NCBI RefSeq assembly: GCF_018780565.1
Contig: NZ_JADMJN010000003.1
Location: forward strand, 62,001 to 126,000
From: Rhodoferax sp.
GTDB taxonomy: Bacteria; Pseudomonadota; Gammaproteobacteria; Burkholderiales; Burkholderiaceae_C
Direction: 5' to 3'
DNA length: 64,000 bases
In this document: one piece after another, positions 16,524 through 26,262 of the stretch
How positions within the stretch are numbered: the first letter of the stretch is position 1
How the letters are laid out: the number at the start of each line of letters is the position of its first letter
Notes under the pieces: generated by a model
Database searches by the model: none
The model's input: the letters and a program-made list of their open reading frames with translations, nothing else
What the model was told of the DNA's origin: nothing
Program-made: the position numbers and the translations under genes

Positions 16524-18110
16524 ATGAATCTTAAAATCAGTCAGCCAATGCCGTCGATCAGCCCCTCCATGGATAAAGTTTGGCGCCAAGCTCTCGCAAT
16601 CCTGAGCTTGTTGTTGGCCTGGACCTTGTTTCTGTACCGCGATACCGGCCTTGCCATGGCCACTATCTGGGCCAGATCGGAAACCTTCACCCATGGCTTC
16701 CTCGTGCCCCCGATTGTGTTGTGGCTTATTTGGCGACAGCGCCAGGCTATTGCGGCACAACGACCGCAGCCGTCTATCGTGGCAATTTTCGCGGTCCTGG
16801 TTGGTGCTTTTGTCTGGTTGCTGGGTGATCTGGCGGCAGTCAATGCGGTTACCCAACTCGCATTCACTGCGCTGCTTGTTCTACTGGTGCCCGCAGTGCT
16901 GGGATGGTCGGTCACGCGTCTGATCGTCTTTCCCTTGGTCTTCCTGTTTTTTGCTGTGCCAATTGGCGAGTTCCTCATGCCTCAACTCATGGAATGGACT
17001 GCAGATTTCACGGTGCTTGCTTTGCGACTCACCGGGATTCCCGTGTATCGCGAGGGCTTGCAGTTTGTCATTCCTTCTGGCAACTGGTCCGTGGTCGAGG
17101 CGTGTAGTGGTGTGAGGTACTTGATTGCCTCGCTCACCGTGGGCACCCTTTTTGCCTACCTCAACTACCAGTCAACAACGCGTCGCGTCCTCTTCGTCAT
17201 TGTTTCGATTCTTGTGCCAGTCCTTGCCAACTGGATGCGCGCCTACATCATTGTGATGTTGGGGCACCTGTCTGGAAACAAATTGGCGGCTGGCGTGGAT
17301 CATCTGATTTATGGATGGCTCTTTTTTGGCGTTGTCATCATGCTGATGTTCATCATCGGCGCTCGGTGGGCGGAGCCAGACAAAGTGGTGGCCTTAGACG
17401 AATCTGCGGCCACTATGCGATTGCCCATGCCCACGATGGCCGGGCTTAGCTGGGTCAGCGCCTGCGTTGCCGGATTGCTGATGCTGCCCCAAGTCACCTT
17501 GTGGGCAATTGATGGCGGTGAGGGTAACGGTTCTGCTGTCCTTGTGGCGCCTGCCGTCCTGGGTGAAGGTTGGCAAAAGCAGCCAGTGAATACAGTCACC
17601 TTCAAACCAGCGTTTCAAAGCCCCACCGCCGAAATCAACACCAGTTACGCCAGGCAGGATCGCATGGTGGGGATCTACTTGGGCTACTACGGGAGTCAGA
17701 GCTACGAGCGCAAGTTGGTCAGCTCCAACAATGTGCTGGTGGTCAGCAATGACGCCCAATGGTCTCAGGTGGCCAGTGCCAAACGCTCAGTGACTTTGGG
17801 GGAAAACAAGCCGGTGGATGTACGCACTGCAGAACTTCGTGCGTCCGCTTTGGCTCGGCATGCCAATGCCGAGCGACTCGTTGTATGGCAGATATATTGG
17901 ATAAACGGCACTTTGACCGCCAATGACTACCTTGCCAAAGTTTATAGTGCGTTCTATCGTTTGACGGGGCGGGGTAATGCGTCTGCGGTCATCATTGTCT
18001 ACACTTCCAAAGATCAAGTGGGTGGCGCTGACGCGACGCTGGAATCATTTTTAGCAGCCAATTACCAAGCTATCAATCAGCTTTTGCGCAATAGGCAGCA
18101 AAGCAAGTGA
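16524..18110 (+). CDS. xrtA: Exosortase A with fused EpsI domain
   Basis: A 528-residue membrane protein. The first about 285 residues have some eight hydrophobic helices and the exosortase catalytic set: Cys194 in VVEACSGVRYL, Arg239 in ANWMRAYII, His260 in GVDHLIYGWLFF. The C-terminal 220 residues are an EpsI-type domain (from about GWQKQPVN onward), the normal XrtA fusion. It cleaves and transfers PEP-CTERM proteins, such as the one at 1586, at the inner membrane. It sits inside the glycosyltransferase operon, linking sorting to polysaccharide synthesis. Confidence 0.96.
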   Translation: MNLKISQPMPSISPSMDKVWRQALAILSLLLAWTLFLYRDTGLAMATIWARSETFTHGFLVPPIVLWLIWRQRQAIAAQRPQPSIVAIFAVLVGAFVWLLGDLAAVNAVTQLAFTALLVLLVPAVLGWSVTRLIVFPLVFLFFAVPIGEFLMPQLMEWTADFTVLALRLTGIPVYREGLQFVIPSGNWSVVEACSGVRYLIASLTVGTLFAYLNYQSTTRRVLFVIVSILVPVLANWMRAYIIVMLGHLSGNKLAAGVDHLIYGWLFFGVVIMLMFIIGARWAEPDKVVALDESAATMRLPMPTMAGLSWVSACVAGLLMLPQVTLWAIDGGEGNGSAVLVAPAVLGEGWQKQPVNTVTFKPAFQSPTAEINTSYARQDRMVGIYLGYYGSQSYERKLVSSNNVLVVSNDAQWSQVASAKRSVTLGENKPVDVRTAELRASALARHANAERLVVWQIYWINGTLTANDYLAKVYSAFYRLTGRGNASAVIIVYTSKDQVGGADATLESFLAANYQAINQLLRNRQQSK

Positions 18111-18171
18111 TGGCTTCATATTGGGGTGCATGTATTCTTTTAATTTTTTTGAACGCTGTGGAGATTTCGAA

Positions 18172-19452
18172 ATGACGGTAGTTGCTGTGATTGGTTTGGG
18201 TTATGTGGGACTTCCCTTGGTGGTTGAGTTTGGCAAGCATCTGCGTACCATCGGGTTTGACATTGCCGTATCCAAGGTCGAGTCATGTCTCAAGGGGGTT
18301 GATCCTTCGCGTGAACTGTCCGATGAAGAGATGAGTGCGTCTCCTCATGCGGTTTACACGGCTGACCCGAGCTTGCTGGCCGAGGCCGACATCATCGTCG
18401 TGGCGGTCCCTACGCCGGTCGATAACGCACATATCCCCGATTTTCGTCCGCTGATCGGTTCCAGCACCAGCGTGGGGCGCCACATGAAAAAGGGCGCCAT
18501 CGTCGTGTATGAGTCAACGGTTTACCCCGGTGCCACTGAGGAGGTATGCATTCCCGTGTTGGAACGCGAGTCGGGCCTCAAGTGGAAACAAGACTTTTTT
18601 GTGGGTTACTCACCTGAGCGGATCAATCCCGGTGACAAAGAACATACGCTTACCAAAATTCTGAAAATTGTGTCGGGAGACACGCCAGAGACCCTGGATA
18701 AGGTTGCCAAGCTTTACGAAACCATCATTGTGCCGGGCGTGCATCGTGCGTCCAGCATCAAGGCGGCAGAGGCCGCCAAAGTGATTGAGAACACCCAGCG
18801 TGACCTGAATATCTCGTTGATGAACGAGCTGGCCATCATTTTTGACAAGCTCGGCATCGACACCACTGAGGTCCTTGAGGCTGCTGGCACCAAGTGGAAT
18901 TTTCTTAAATTCAAACCGGGTCTGGTGGGCGGCCACTGCATCGGTGTGGACCCTTATTATCTGACGCACAAGGCGGAGATGCTGGGCTACAACCCGCAAG
19001 TTATTCTCGCTGGCCGTCGAATCAATGACGGCATGGGCAAATTCATTGCGGAGCAAACCATCAAGCACATGATTGCCGGCGGCAGTTACGTCAAGGGGGC
19101 CAAGGTCAACGTGCTGGGACTGACCTTCAAAGAAAACTGCGGCGATTTGCGCAACTCCAAAGTCATCGACATCATCAATGAACTCCGAACCTACGGCGTA
19201 GAAGTTTTTGTGACTGATCCACAGGCCGAGTCGGAAGAGGCCATGCATGAATACGGTGTGCCTTTGTTGCCTTGGGCTGACCTGCCCCGTGCAGATGCCA
19301 TTGTTGCCGCTGTTGCACACAAGGAATTTGCCGCATTGTCGATGGACGATTTCTCCAAGAAGTTGGTCAAGGGTGGCGCGTTTATTGACGTCAAAGCATC
19401 TTTCGATCGCGGTGCTATCGAAGGTGCTGGTTATAAACTCTGGCGTCTCTAA
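18172..19452 (+). CDS. Nucleotide-sugar (UDP-HexNAc) 6-dehydrogenase, TviB/WbpA type
   Basis: A 426-residue enzyme. I start at ATG 18172 (TVVAVIGLGYVGLPLV), giving a standard NAD fold at the N-terminus with GGAG upstream; the frame extends to 18121 but the extra 17 residues look non-native. The catalytic Cys lies in GGHCIGVDPYYL, followed by GLTFKENCGDLRNS. This subfamily oxidises UDP-GlcNAc, UDP-GalNAc or UDP-ManNAc to uronic acids; with wecB the product may be UDP-ManNAcA. The 61-base gap after xrtA is AT-rich and without a clear signal. Confidence 0.9.
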   Translation: MTVVAVIGLGYVGLPLVVEFGKHLRTIGFDIAVSKVESCLKGVDPSRELSDEEMSASPHAVYTADPSLLAEADIIVVAVPTPVDNAHIPDFRPLIGSSTSVGRHMKKGAIVVYESTVYPGATEEVCIPVLERESGLKWKQDFFVGYSPERINPGDKEHTLTKILKIVSGDTPETLDKVAKLYETIIVPGVHRASSIKAAEAAKVIENTQRDLNISLMNELAIIFDKLGIDTTEVLEAAGTKWNFLKFKPGLVGGHCIGVDPYYLTHKAEMLGYNPQVILAGRRINDGMGKFIAEQTIKHMIAGGSYVKGAKVNVLGLTFKENCGDLRNSKVIDIINELRTYGVEVFVTDPQAESEEAMHEYGVPLLPWADLPRADAIVAAVAHKEFAALSMDDFSKKLVKGGAFIDVKASFDRGAIEGAGYKLWRL

Positions 19453-19478
19453 GCAGGCGATGCTTTCCGGGTCTTGGC

Positions 19479-20639
19479 ATGCAAGGTGATGACCGTCCGC
19501 TCGTGCTTCATGTGATGTATCGTTTCGATACAGGGGGGCTGGAGAACGGCATTGTCAACCTGATCAATCACATGCCGGCGCATGCCTATCGCCACGCTGT
19601 ATTGGCCCTGACGGAGGTGACTGACTTTCGGCAACGCATCAAACGAGACGATGTTGAATTCATCTCCCTGCATAAGCCCCCTGGTCACGGTGTGTGGCAG
19701 TTCCCCAAGCTGTTCAAGGCATTTCGTCGGCTAAGGCCTGCGATTGTCCACAGCCGAAATCTCGCAGCGCTGGAGGTTCAAATACCCGCTTTGGCGGCGC
19801 GTGTGCCCGTTCGCATTCATGGTGAGCATGGCCGCGATGTAGGGGATCTGGACGGAAGCAATAAGACCTACCAACGCGTGCGGCGTTTCTATCAGCCCTT
19901 TGTGCACCATTACATGGCCTTGTCGCGAGACCTGTCTGACTACCTGGTTGACAAAATCCATGTTCCGGTGGGAAAAATCACCCAAGCCTACAACGGTGTT
20001 GATACCGAGCACTTCTCGCCTGCGCCGGCAGGGCCACAAGCCATAGCCGGTTGCCCCTTCAATCCTGAGACACATTGGGTGGTCGGTACCGTGGGGCGCA
20101 TGCAAGCCGTCAAAGACCAAGTCATGTTGGCTCATGCGTTTGTGCAGGCTCTTGCGCAAGCACCCGAGCTCAAAACCCGTATGCGGCTGGTCGTGGTGGG
20201 GGACGGACCGTTGCGCGCGCAAGTCATAGGTGTGCTTGAGGCTGCGGGTGTGGCGGATCTGGCCTGGTTGCCCGGTGAGCGTAGCGATGTCGCGGACATC
20301 ATGCGCGGCCTGCATGCATTTGTCTTGCCTTCATTGGCAGAGGGAATCTCCAATACCATTCTGGAAGCGATGGCCAGCGGACTGCCGGTGATTGCCACAG
20401 CCGTCGGCGGCAATGCTGACCTGGTTATCCACGGACAGACCGGTTATATTGTTCCATCGGCAGATCCGCTGAGCCTGGCGCATCAGTTGCTAGCGCTGGC
20501 CGCCAACGCTGATCTGATTCGCAGTATGGGTCAGGCTGGCCGTCAGCGCGTACAGTCGCATTTCAGCATGCAGGCGATGGTTGCTACTTACCAACGTGTG
20601 TACGATCAACAATTGCGTCGCGTACGCACCCTTTCATAA
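19479..20639 (+). CDS. XrtA-system glycosyltransferase (TIGR03088-like)
   Basis: A 386-residue GT-B family-4 enzyme. The acceptor domain begins VLHVMYRFDTGGLENGIVNLINHMP, a signature of the exosortase-associated group. The donor domain has YNGVDTEHFSP, VGTVGRMQAVKDQ and ATAVGGNADLV, with EGISNTILEAMASGLP holding the Glu motif. Cytoplasmic addition of one sugar of the repeat unit; donor not determinable. Confidence 0.91.
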   Translation: MQGDDRPLVLHVMYRFDTGGLENGIVNLINHMPAHAYRHAVLALTEVTDFRQRIKRDDVEFISLHKPPGHGVWQFPKLFKAFRRLRPAIVHSRNLAALEVQIPALAARVPVRIHGEHGRDVGDLDGSNKTYQRVRRFYQPFVHHYMALSRDLSDYLVDKIHVPVGKITQAYNGVDTEHFSPAPAGPQAIAGCPFNPETHWVVGTVGRMQAVKDQVMLAHAFVQALAQAPELKTRMRLVVVGDGPLRAQVIGVLEAAGVADLAWLPGERSDVADIMRGLHAFVLPSLAEGISNTILEAMASGLPVIATAVGGNADLVIHGQTGYIVPSADPLSLAHQLLALAANADLIRSMGQAGRQRVQSHFSMQAMVATYQRVYDQQLRRVRTLS

Positions 20640-20653
20640 GATCAAAAAACATC

Positions 20654-22582
20654 ATGTGCGGCATTACCGGTATTTTTGACACTCGTGGCGGCCGCGACAT
20701 CAGCCGCGCCGTGCTTCAGCGCATGAACGACTCGCAATTGCACCGCGGACCAGACGAAGGTAGCCTGCATATTGAACCGGGAGTCGGTCTGGGGCATCGT
20801 CGTCTGTCGATCATTGATATTGCCACGGGTCAGCAGCCACTGTTCAATGAAGACGGCTCTGTGGTGGTCGTCTTCAATGGCGAGATCTACAACTATCAAG
20901 AGCTGATCCCTGAGTTGCAGGCCCTTGGTCATGTGTTTCACACCAAAAGTGACACCGAGGTTATCGTCCACGCCTGGGAGTCCTGGGGCAGTGAGTGCGT
21001 CAAGCGCTTTCGTGGCATGTTTGCCTTTGCCTTGTGGGATCGGAACCAGCAAACTTTCTTCATGGCACGCGACCGCATGGGGGTCAAGCCCATGTACTAC
21101 GCGCTGCTGGATGACGGAACTCTGCTTTTTGGTTCTGAGCTGAAATCCATCCTGGCCCATGGTGGGCTGCGGCGTGATATTGATCCGCTTGCGGTGGAAG
21201 AGTACTTTGCCTTGGGCTACGTGGCAGAGCCTCGTTCCATTTTCAAGCAGGCAAAAAAACTGCCCCCAGCGCATACGCTGCTTTTGCGTCGCGGTGAGAG
21301 TGTTGGCGAGCCTCGCTGCTATTGGGATGTGCGGTTTACGTTAGACGCCAAAATCAGTGACCTTGAGGCCTGTGAGCAGTTGACGGCTAAACTCAAGGAA
21401 TCCATTCGTTTGCGAATGATTTCCGAGGTGCCACTTGGCGCATTCTTGTCCGGCGGGGTGGATTCCAGTGCGGTGGTAGCCATGATGGCAGGCGTATCAA
21501 CTGAGCCCGTCAACACCTGCTCGATAGCGTTTGAAGATCCCGCCTTTAACGAAGCAGCCTTTGCGCAGACCGTAGCTGACCGTTACCATACCAATCACCG
21601 CGTCGAGACTGTACAGAGCGATGATTTTGATCTGATTGACACCTTGGCTCGACTCTACGACGAGCCGTATGCCGACAGTTCGGCCATTCCTACCTACAGG
21701 GTTTGTCAGTTGGCGCGTAAACATGTGACGGTTGCCTTGTCTGGAGATGGGGGCGATGAGACCTTTGGTGGTTACCGTCGCTATAAGCTGCATTTGATGG
21801 AAGAGCATATGCGCTCAGCCTTGCCCTTAGGCCTGCGTCGTCCATTGTTTGGTGCATTGGGTCGTCTCTATCCCAAGGCAGACTGGGCGCCTCGCGTGTT
21901 TCGTGCCAAGACGACTTTTGAGGCCTTGGCGCGCAACTCAGTGGAGGCATATTTCCATAGTATGTCTTTGATGCGAGATGCTGATCGCAGCCGTCTTTAC
22001 AGCAGCGCATTCAAGAAAGAGCTTGGTGGATACAACGCCAGAGAGGTGTTCACACGCCATGCGGCAAAAGCCGATACAGAGGATCCGCTGGCATTGATTC
22101 AGTATATTGACACGCACACGTACCTGGTTGGCGATATCAATACCAAAGTTGATCGTGCCAGCATGGCGCATTCGCTGGAAGTGCGCGAGCCGCTGATGGA
22201 TCATGAGATCGTTGAATGGCTGGCAACCCTGCCATCGTCCCTGAAGATGCGGGGTGGTGAAAGCAAGTTTTTGTTGAAGAAGGCGATGGAGCCGCATCTG
22301 CCCCATGAAATCATGTATCGACCCAAGATGGGATTTGCTGTGCCGCTGGCGCGTTGGTTCAAGGGACCATTGCGGCAGCGCGTACGAAGTGCTTTATTGA
22401 GTGGGCCACTGGCCGAGTCAGGGTGGTTCGATCAGGCCACGATACGGCAGATGGTTGAACAAAATGAAAGTGGCGTGCGTGACCACAGTACGCCCTTGTG
22501 GTCCTTGTTGATGTATGACGCTTTCTTGCGCAATGTGGTGAGTCAAGATGTCACCACACCTTTCAGTGCTTCAATTACATGA
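20654..22582 (+). CDS. XrtA-system class II amidotransferase (asparagine synthetase-like)
   Basis: A 642-residue AsnB-like protein. It starts MCGITG, so processing exposes the catalytic Cys2 of the glutaminase domain (about 1-210). The synthetase domain has the PP-loop FLSGGVDSSAVV and ALSGDGGDETFGGY. Proteins of this group are fixed members of XrtA loci and may amidate uronic acid carboxyls of the polysaccharide rather than make free asparagine; that is inference. Compare the second copy at 27236, which lacks the N-terminal Cys. Stop overlaps the next gene (ATGA). Confidence 0.92.
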   Translation: MCGITGIFDTRGGRDISRAVLQRMNDSQLHRGPDEGSLHIEPGVGLGHRRLSIIDIATGQQPLFNEDGSVVVVFNGEIYNYQELIPELQALGHVFHTKSDTEVIVHAWESWGSECVKRFRGMFAFALWDRNQQTFFMARDRMGVKPMYYALLDDGTLLFGSELKSILAHGGLRRDIDPLAVEEYFALGYVAEPRSIFKQAKKLPPAHTLLLRRGESVGEPRCYWDVRFTLDAKISDLEACEQLTAKLKESIRLRMISEVPLGAFLSGGVDSSAVVAMMAGVSTEPVNTCSIAFEDPAFNEAAFAQTVADRYHTNHRVETVQSDDFDLIDTLARLYDEPYADSSAIPTYRVCQLARKHVTVALSGDGGDETFGGYRRYKLHLMEEHMRSALPLGLRRPLFGALGRLYPKADWAPRVFRAKTTFEALARNSVEAYFHSMSLMRDADRSRLYSSAFKKELGGYNAREVFTRHAAKADTEDPLALIQYIDTHTYLVGDINTKVDRASMAHSLEVREPLMDHEIVEWLATLPSSLKMRGGESKFLLKKAMEPHLPHEIMYRPKMGFAVPLARWFKGPLRQRVRSALLSGPLAESGWFDQATIRQMVEQNESGVRDHSTPLWSLLMYDAFLRNVVSQDVTTPFSASIT

Positions 22583-23727
22583 AGGTTCTTTATCACCATC
22601 GCACAGCCTCGCGAGATGGGCAATCTACGCATATTGATGAGATGATTCGAGGCCTGCGGGCAGAAGGCCATTCGGTGGTTGAAAGTTCGCCTCAGATATC
22701 CGGTGACAACGCGTCCGGCGGCAGCCCTGGCTGGGTCGGTCGACTCAAGGCCCTGTTGCCACGGCAAATTTACGAACTGGCGGAGTTGGCGTATTCCTGG
22801 GTTGCGTACCGGCGACTCTCCGATGCGATCAAAAAAGATCGACCAGACGGGATTTACGAGCGGTACAACCTTTACCTCCTGGCGGGTATGTGGGCCAAAA
22901 AGCGGTTTCGCTTGCCCTTGATTCTGGAGGTTAATGCACCCATGGCGGTTGAGCGTCGACAGTACGGCGGTCTGTCTTGGCCGCAATTGGCTGACTGGGC
23001 TGAACTTTACGTGTGGAAGCGGGCGGATGTGATTTTGCCGGTGACACAAGTTTTGGCCGATTACATGGTGGGCAAGGGCATAGATCCTGCCCGTATTCGA
23101 GTCATACCGAATGCCATCAACGAAGATCACTACAAGAATTTGCCGACTGTGATCGAAGCCAAAGACAAACTTGGTCTTCGTGGACGGTTGGTGGTGGGGT
23201 TTACTGGTTTTGTGCGCGAATGGGATCGGTTGGACCGTATCATGGTTTGGGTTGCACAGCGTGCAGTCCAGCATAATGTGCACTTGTTAGTGATTGGTGA
23301 CGGGCCTGCACGAGCAGATATTGAAGCCTGCGCAACTCGGCTTGGTGTGGCCGACCGTCTCAGCTTTACCGGGGCTGTGCCTCGCGAGCAGGTGCCCGCT
23401 ATCTCGATGGCCTTCGACATTGCCTTGCAGACAGCCTTGGTACCCTATGCATCGCCACTGTGTTTATTTGAATACTTGGCTCTCGGCAAAGCCATTGTGG
23501 CGCCTGATCAGCCCAACCATCACGAAATTTTGACATCGGGTGTCGACGCTCTGCTTTACGACCCTGATGACTCCTCTGGTATTGAGAAAGCGCTTGATGT
23601 CTTGTGCCAGAACGAGGAATTGCGTGAGCGTATTGCAAGGTCTGCATCGGAGTTGATTGTCCGTAAGCAACTGACTTGGCGGCAACACGCTCGCAAAGTG
23701 GCGGCGCTCTTTGGCGGTGTCGCCTGA
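22579..23727 (+). CDS. Family-4 glycosyltransferase of the XrtA core
   Basis: A 382-residue GT-B enzyme starting VLYHHRTASRDGQSTHIDEMIRGL. The donor domain shows VIPNAINEDHYK, VGFTGFVREWDRLD, VIGDGPARADIE and SPLCLFEYLALGKAIVAPD. It resembles the TIGR04063 group that follows the amidotransferase in many XrtA loci. Translationally coupled to the preceding gene. Specificity unknown. Confidence 0.87.
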   Translation: MKVLYHHRTASRDGQSTHIDEMIRGLRAEGHSVVESSPQISGDNASGGSPGWVGRLKALLPRQIYELAELAYSWVAYRRLSDAIKKDRPDGIYERYNLYLLAGMWAKKRFRLPLILEVNAPMAVERRQYGGLSWPQLADWAELYVWKRADVILPVTQVLADYMVGKGIDPARIRVIPNAINEDHYKNLPTVIEAKDKLGLRGRLVVGFTGFVREWDRLDRIMVWVAQRAVQHNVHLLVIGDGPARADIEACATRLGVADRLSFTGAVPREQVPAISMAFDIALQTALVPYASPLCLFEYLALGKAIVAPDQPNHHEILTSGVDALLYDPDDSSGIEKALDVLCQNEELRERIARSASELIVRKQLTWRQHARKVAALFGGVA

Positions 23728-23747
23728 TTCTTTGGAGTGAGATCGCT

Positions 23748-24956
23748 GTGGTCCCCAGGAAAATTCGCTTGCTCACCTTCTCAACGCTTTATCCGAGCAG
23801 TGTTCGACCGGGGCACGGTATTTTTGTAGAAACCCGACTGCGAGAACTTCTGGTCAGCGATGAAATTGAGGTGCGGGTCGTGGCGCCTGTCCCCTGGTTT
23901 TTTTCTGCTGATCCGCGCTATGGGGAATACGCCCGCATGGCGCGTATTCCCAAGCGCGAAACGCATCGAGGGATAGACATACTGCATCCGCGTTATTTTT
24001 TACCGCCCAAGGTCGGAATGAACATCGCGCCCTTCACATTGGCAATGGGGGCCATACCCGCTGTGCAGCGCCTGTTGGCCGAAGGATATGACTTCGACGT
24101 GATTGACGCTCACTACTATTATCCGGATGGCGTGGCCGCGGCGTTACTGGCGCGTCACTTTAACAAGCCGTTTGTCGTGACTGCACGAGGTTCCGATATC
24201 AATCTCATTGCAACTCATGCGATCCCGCGTAGGCTTATGCGGTGGACTTCAAGCCGCGCCGCGGCTTCCATTGGAGTGTCTCAGGCCCTGGTTCAGGCGA
24301 TGGAGAAGATCGGAATGCCGACGTCTCGACTCATGATGATGCCAAATGGTGTGGATTTGGAGCAATTTCATATCCAGTCCAGCGATGTTATGCGTACGGA
24401 GTTGGGTTGGACTGCGATACCGACTTTACTCAGCGTGGGCAATTTGGTGGAAAACAAAGGGCATCACCTCGCCATTGAGGCGTTGGCCAGCTTGCCGGGG
24501 TTTCAGTTGGTCATTGCCGGTGAGGGCCCTGAACGCAGCACCCTGGAGCGTTTGGCTAGCCAGCTGGACGTGACGTCTCGTCTCAGGTTTCTAGGTCGCG
24601 TGGATCAAAATCAGCTTGCCAAGTGCTATAGCGCGGCTGACATATTGGTTCTGCCGTCCAGTCGTGAGGGGTGGCCGAATGTGCTGTTGGAGTCCATGGC
24701 TTGTGGTACGCCAGTTGTGGCTACCCGTGTCGGTGGGGTGCCAGAAATTGTGACTTCGCCTAACGCCGGGCGTTTGATGCCTGAGCGAACGGTTGCTGAT
24801 GTTGTGGCGGCAGTGTCTGATTTGTGGGCAAACCTGCCAAGTCGTGAGATGGTGCGTTCACAGGCAAAGGGGTCAAGCTGGAAAAGTACGACCGACTCCC
24901 AGCTGGACTTGTTTAGTCGTATCGTGTCAGGAGCCCTGGAGTCGACCCATGCGTGA
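23748..24956 (+). CDS. Family-4 glycosyltransferase
   Basis: A 402-residue GT-B enzyme. I use GTG 23748 (VVPRKIRLLTFSTLYPSSVRPGHG), 10 bases after GGAG; the frame is open back to 23676 but that part overlaps the previous gene. Motifs include HYYYPDGVAAALLA, MMPNGVDLEQFH, LSVGNLVENKGHH, VIAGEGPE and SREGWPNVLLESMACGTPVVATRVGG. Adds a sugar to the repeat unit on the cytoplasmic side; donor unknown. Overlaps the ligase-like gene by 8 bases. Confidence 0.87.
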   Translation: MVPRKIRLLTFSTLYPSSVRPGHGIFVETRLRELLVSDEIEVRVVAPVPWFFSADPRYGEYARMARIPKRETHRGIDILHPRYFLPPKVGMNIAPFTLAMGAIPAVQRLLAEGYDFDVIDAHYYYPDGVAAALLARHFNKPFVVTARGSDINLIATHAIPRRLMRWTSSRAAASIGVSQALVQAMEKIGMPTSRLMMMPNGVDLEQFHIQSSDVMRTELGWTAIPTLLSVGNLVENKGHHLAIEALASLPGFQLVIAGEGPERSTLERLASQLDVTSRLRFLGRVDQNQLAKCYSAADILVLPSSREGWPNVLLESMACGTPVVATRVGGVPEIVTSPNAGRLMPERTVADVVAAVSDLWANLPSREMVRSQAKGSSWKSTTDSQLDLFSRIVSGALESTHA

Positions 24957-26262
24957 CTTAGTTCTCGGCCCGATCATTTTGGCCATTGCGGCATATGGCT
25001 TGCTGCACCCATGGCTTGGAATCATGGGGTGGACATGGCTGAGCATCATGAACCCTCATGCGTACAGCTGGCGTCTAAGCAGCATGCCGGTGGCTGCAAC
25101 CATAGCCATCGCCGTTTTGCTGGGTGTGCTGTTTACCCGAGATCGACGTCAGTTTTTTGTGACCCGAGAAACGGCAGTCCTTATGATTTTCATGCTTTGG
25201 ATGTGCATCACGCTGCCGTTTTCCTTTTATTTTGATCAAAGTTTTCCGCTGTGGAATCGCGTGATGAAGATCGATTTGATGGTGCTTGTTGCGATGGTGG
25301 TGTTGTATTCAAAAAAACATATCACCATGCTGGCGTGGATATTGGCCGGGTCCCTCGGGTTTTACGGCGTCAAAGGTGGGCTGTTCACGGTTGCCACTGG
25401 CGGGAGCTATAAAGTTTGGGGACCGGATGGGAGTTTCATCGAAGGTAATAACGAGGTCGCGTTGGCCTTGGTGATGATCATCCCGCTCATGCGGTTCTTG
25501 CAGCTGACAACCGATTTGGTATGGATCAAGCGCGGACTTGTAGTCTCCATGTTGCTTTGTGCAGCTGCTGCACTTGGTAGCTATTCGCGGGGAGCTTTTC
25601 TTGCTATTGGTGCCATGGTGGGTGTTATGTGGTGGCGCAGTGACAAGAAAGCTGCGGGTGCATTGATCATGGTCGTAGCCGGCGTGGCCTTGTTGTCCTT
25701 TATGCCAGAGCAATGGTGGGCGCGCATGGGAACCATCAATACATACAAGGACGACACCTCAGCAGGCGGCCGCATCAACGCATGGTGGATGGCTTGGAAC
25801 TTGGCGAAAGCCAATTTCTTTGGTGGCGGATTTATGGTCTCTAAAGGCGAGTTGTTTGCTTTGTATGCCCCCGATCCGCTCGCAGTGCATGCGGCCCACA
25901 GTATTTACTTCATGGTGCTGGGTGAGCATGGCTTCATAGGCTTGTTTCTGTTTTTGCTGCTGTGGTTCTTTGTTTGGCGTTCTGCGGGGCGCTTGCGTGT
26001 TCAAGGTAAAAAGCTACCGCAAACTCAATGGTTGTCTCATTTGGGTGCCATGTGCCAGGTTAGTCTGGCAGGGTATGCGGTGGGCGGCGCGTTTCTTAGC
26101 CTCTCCTATTACGATCTGCCGTACAACATCCTGATTCTTGTGGTGCTCGGTTGCCGCTGGATGGACAACAAGGAGTGGGTTAAGGAAGATGCGGAGCTTG
26201 CGTTGAAGGAGGCCGAATTGTCGGCCAAGAGCGTCAAAAAATCTATCTCACCATTGTTATGA
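24949..26262 (+). CDS. XrtA-associated O-antigen ligase/polymerase-like membrane protein
   Basis: A 437-residue protein with about ten to twelve hydrophobic helices and the large periplasmic loop of Wzy/WaaL-like proteins (about 255-340: GSYSRGAFLAI, DDTSAGGRINAWWMAW, HAAHSIYFMVLGEHGFIG). The family is annotated as a putative O-glycosylation ligase of exosortase A systems. It may polymerise repeat units or ligate glycan to an acceptor. Start ATG 24949 has GGAG 7 bases upstream and replaces a longer frame from 24793. Stop overlaps the next gene (ATGA). The C-terminal 25 residues are charged. Confidence 0.88.
   Translation: MRDLVLGPIILAIAAYGLLHPWLGIMGWTWLSIMNPHAYSWRLSSMPVAATIAIAVLLGVLFTRDRRQFFVTRETAVLMIFMLWMCITLPFSFYFDQSFPLWNRVMKIDLMVLVAMVVLYSKKHITMLAWILAGSLGFYGVKGGLFTVATGGSYKVWGPDGSFIEGNNEVALALVMIIPLMRFLQLTTDLVWIKRGLVVSMLLCAAAALGSYSRGAFLAIGAMVGVMWWRSDKKAAGALIMVVAGVALLSFMPEQWWARMGTINTYKDDTSAGGRINAWWMAWNLAKANFFGGGFMVSKGELFALYAPDPLAVHAAHSIYFMVLGEHGFIGLFLFLLLWFFVWRSAGRLRVQGKKLPQTQWLSHLGAMCQVSLAGYAVGGAFLSLSYYDLPYNILILVVLGCRWMDNKEWVKEDAELALKEAELSAKSVKKSISPLL

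Noticed and set aside
17151..17166. GGGCACCCTTTTTGCC, a -24/-12-like site within xrtA
   Set aside because: Spacing fits, but it lies deep in the coding region of a membrane segment and has no nearby downstream start; chance match is likely.
18610..19320. Minus-strand open frame of 236 codons
   Set aside because: Antisense to the UDP-sugar dehydrogenase, no domain or start signal.
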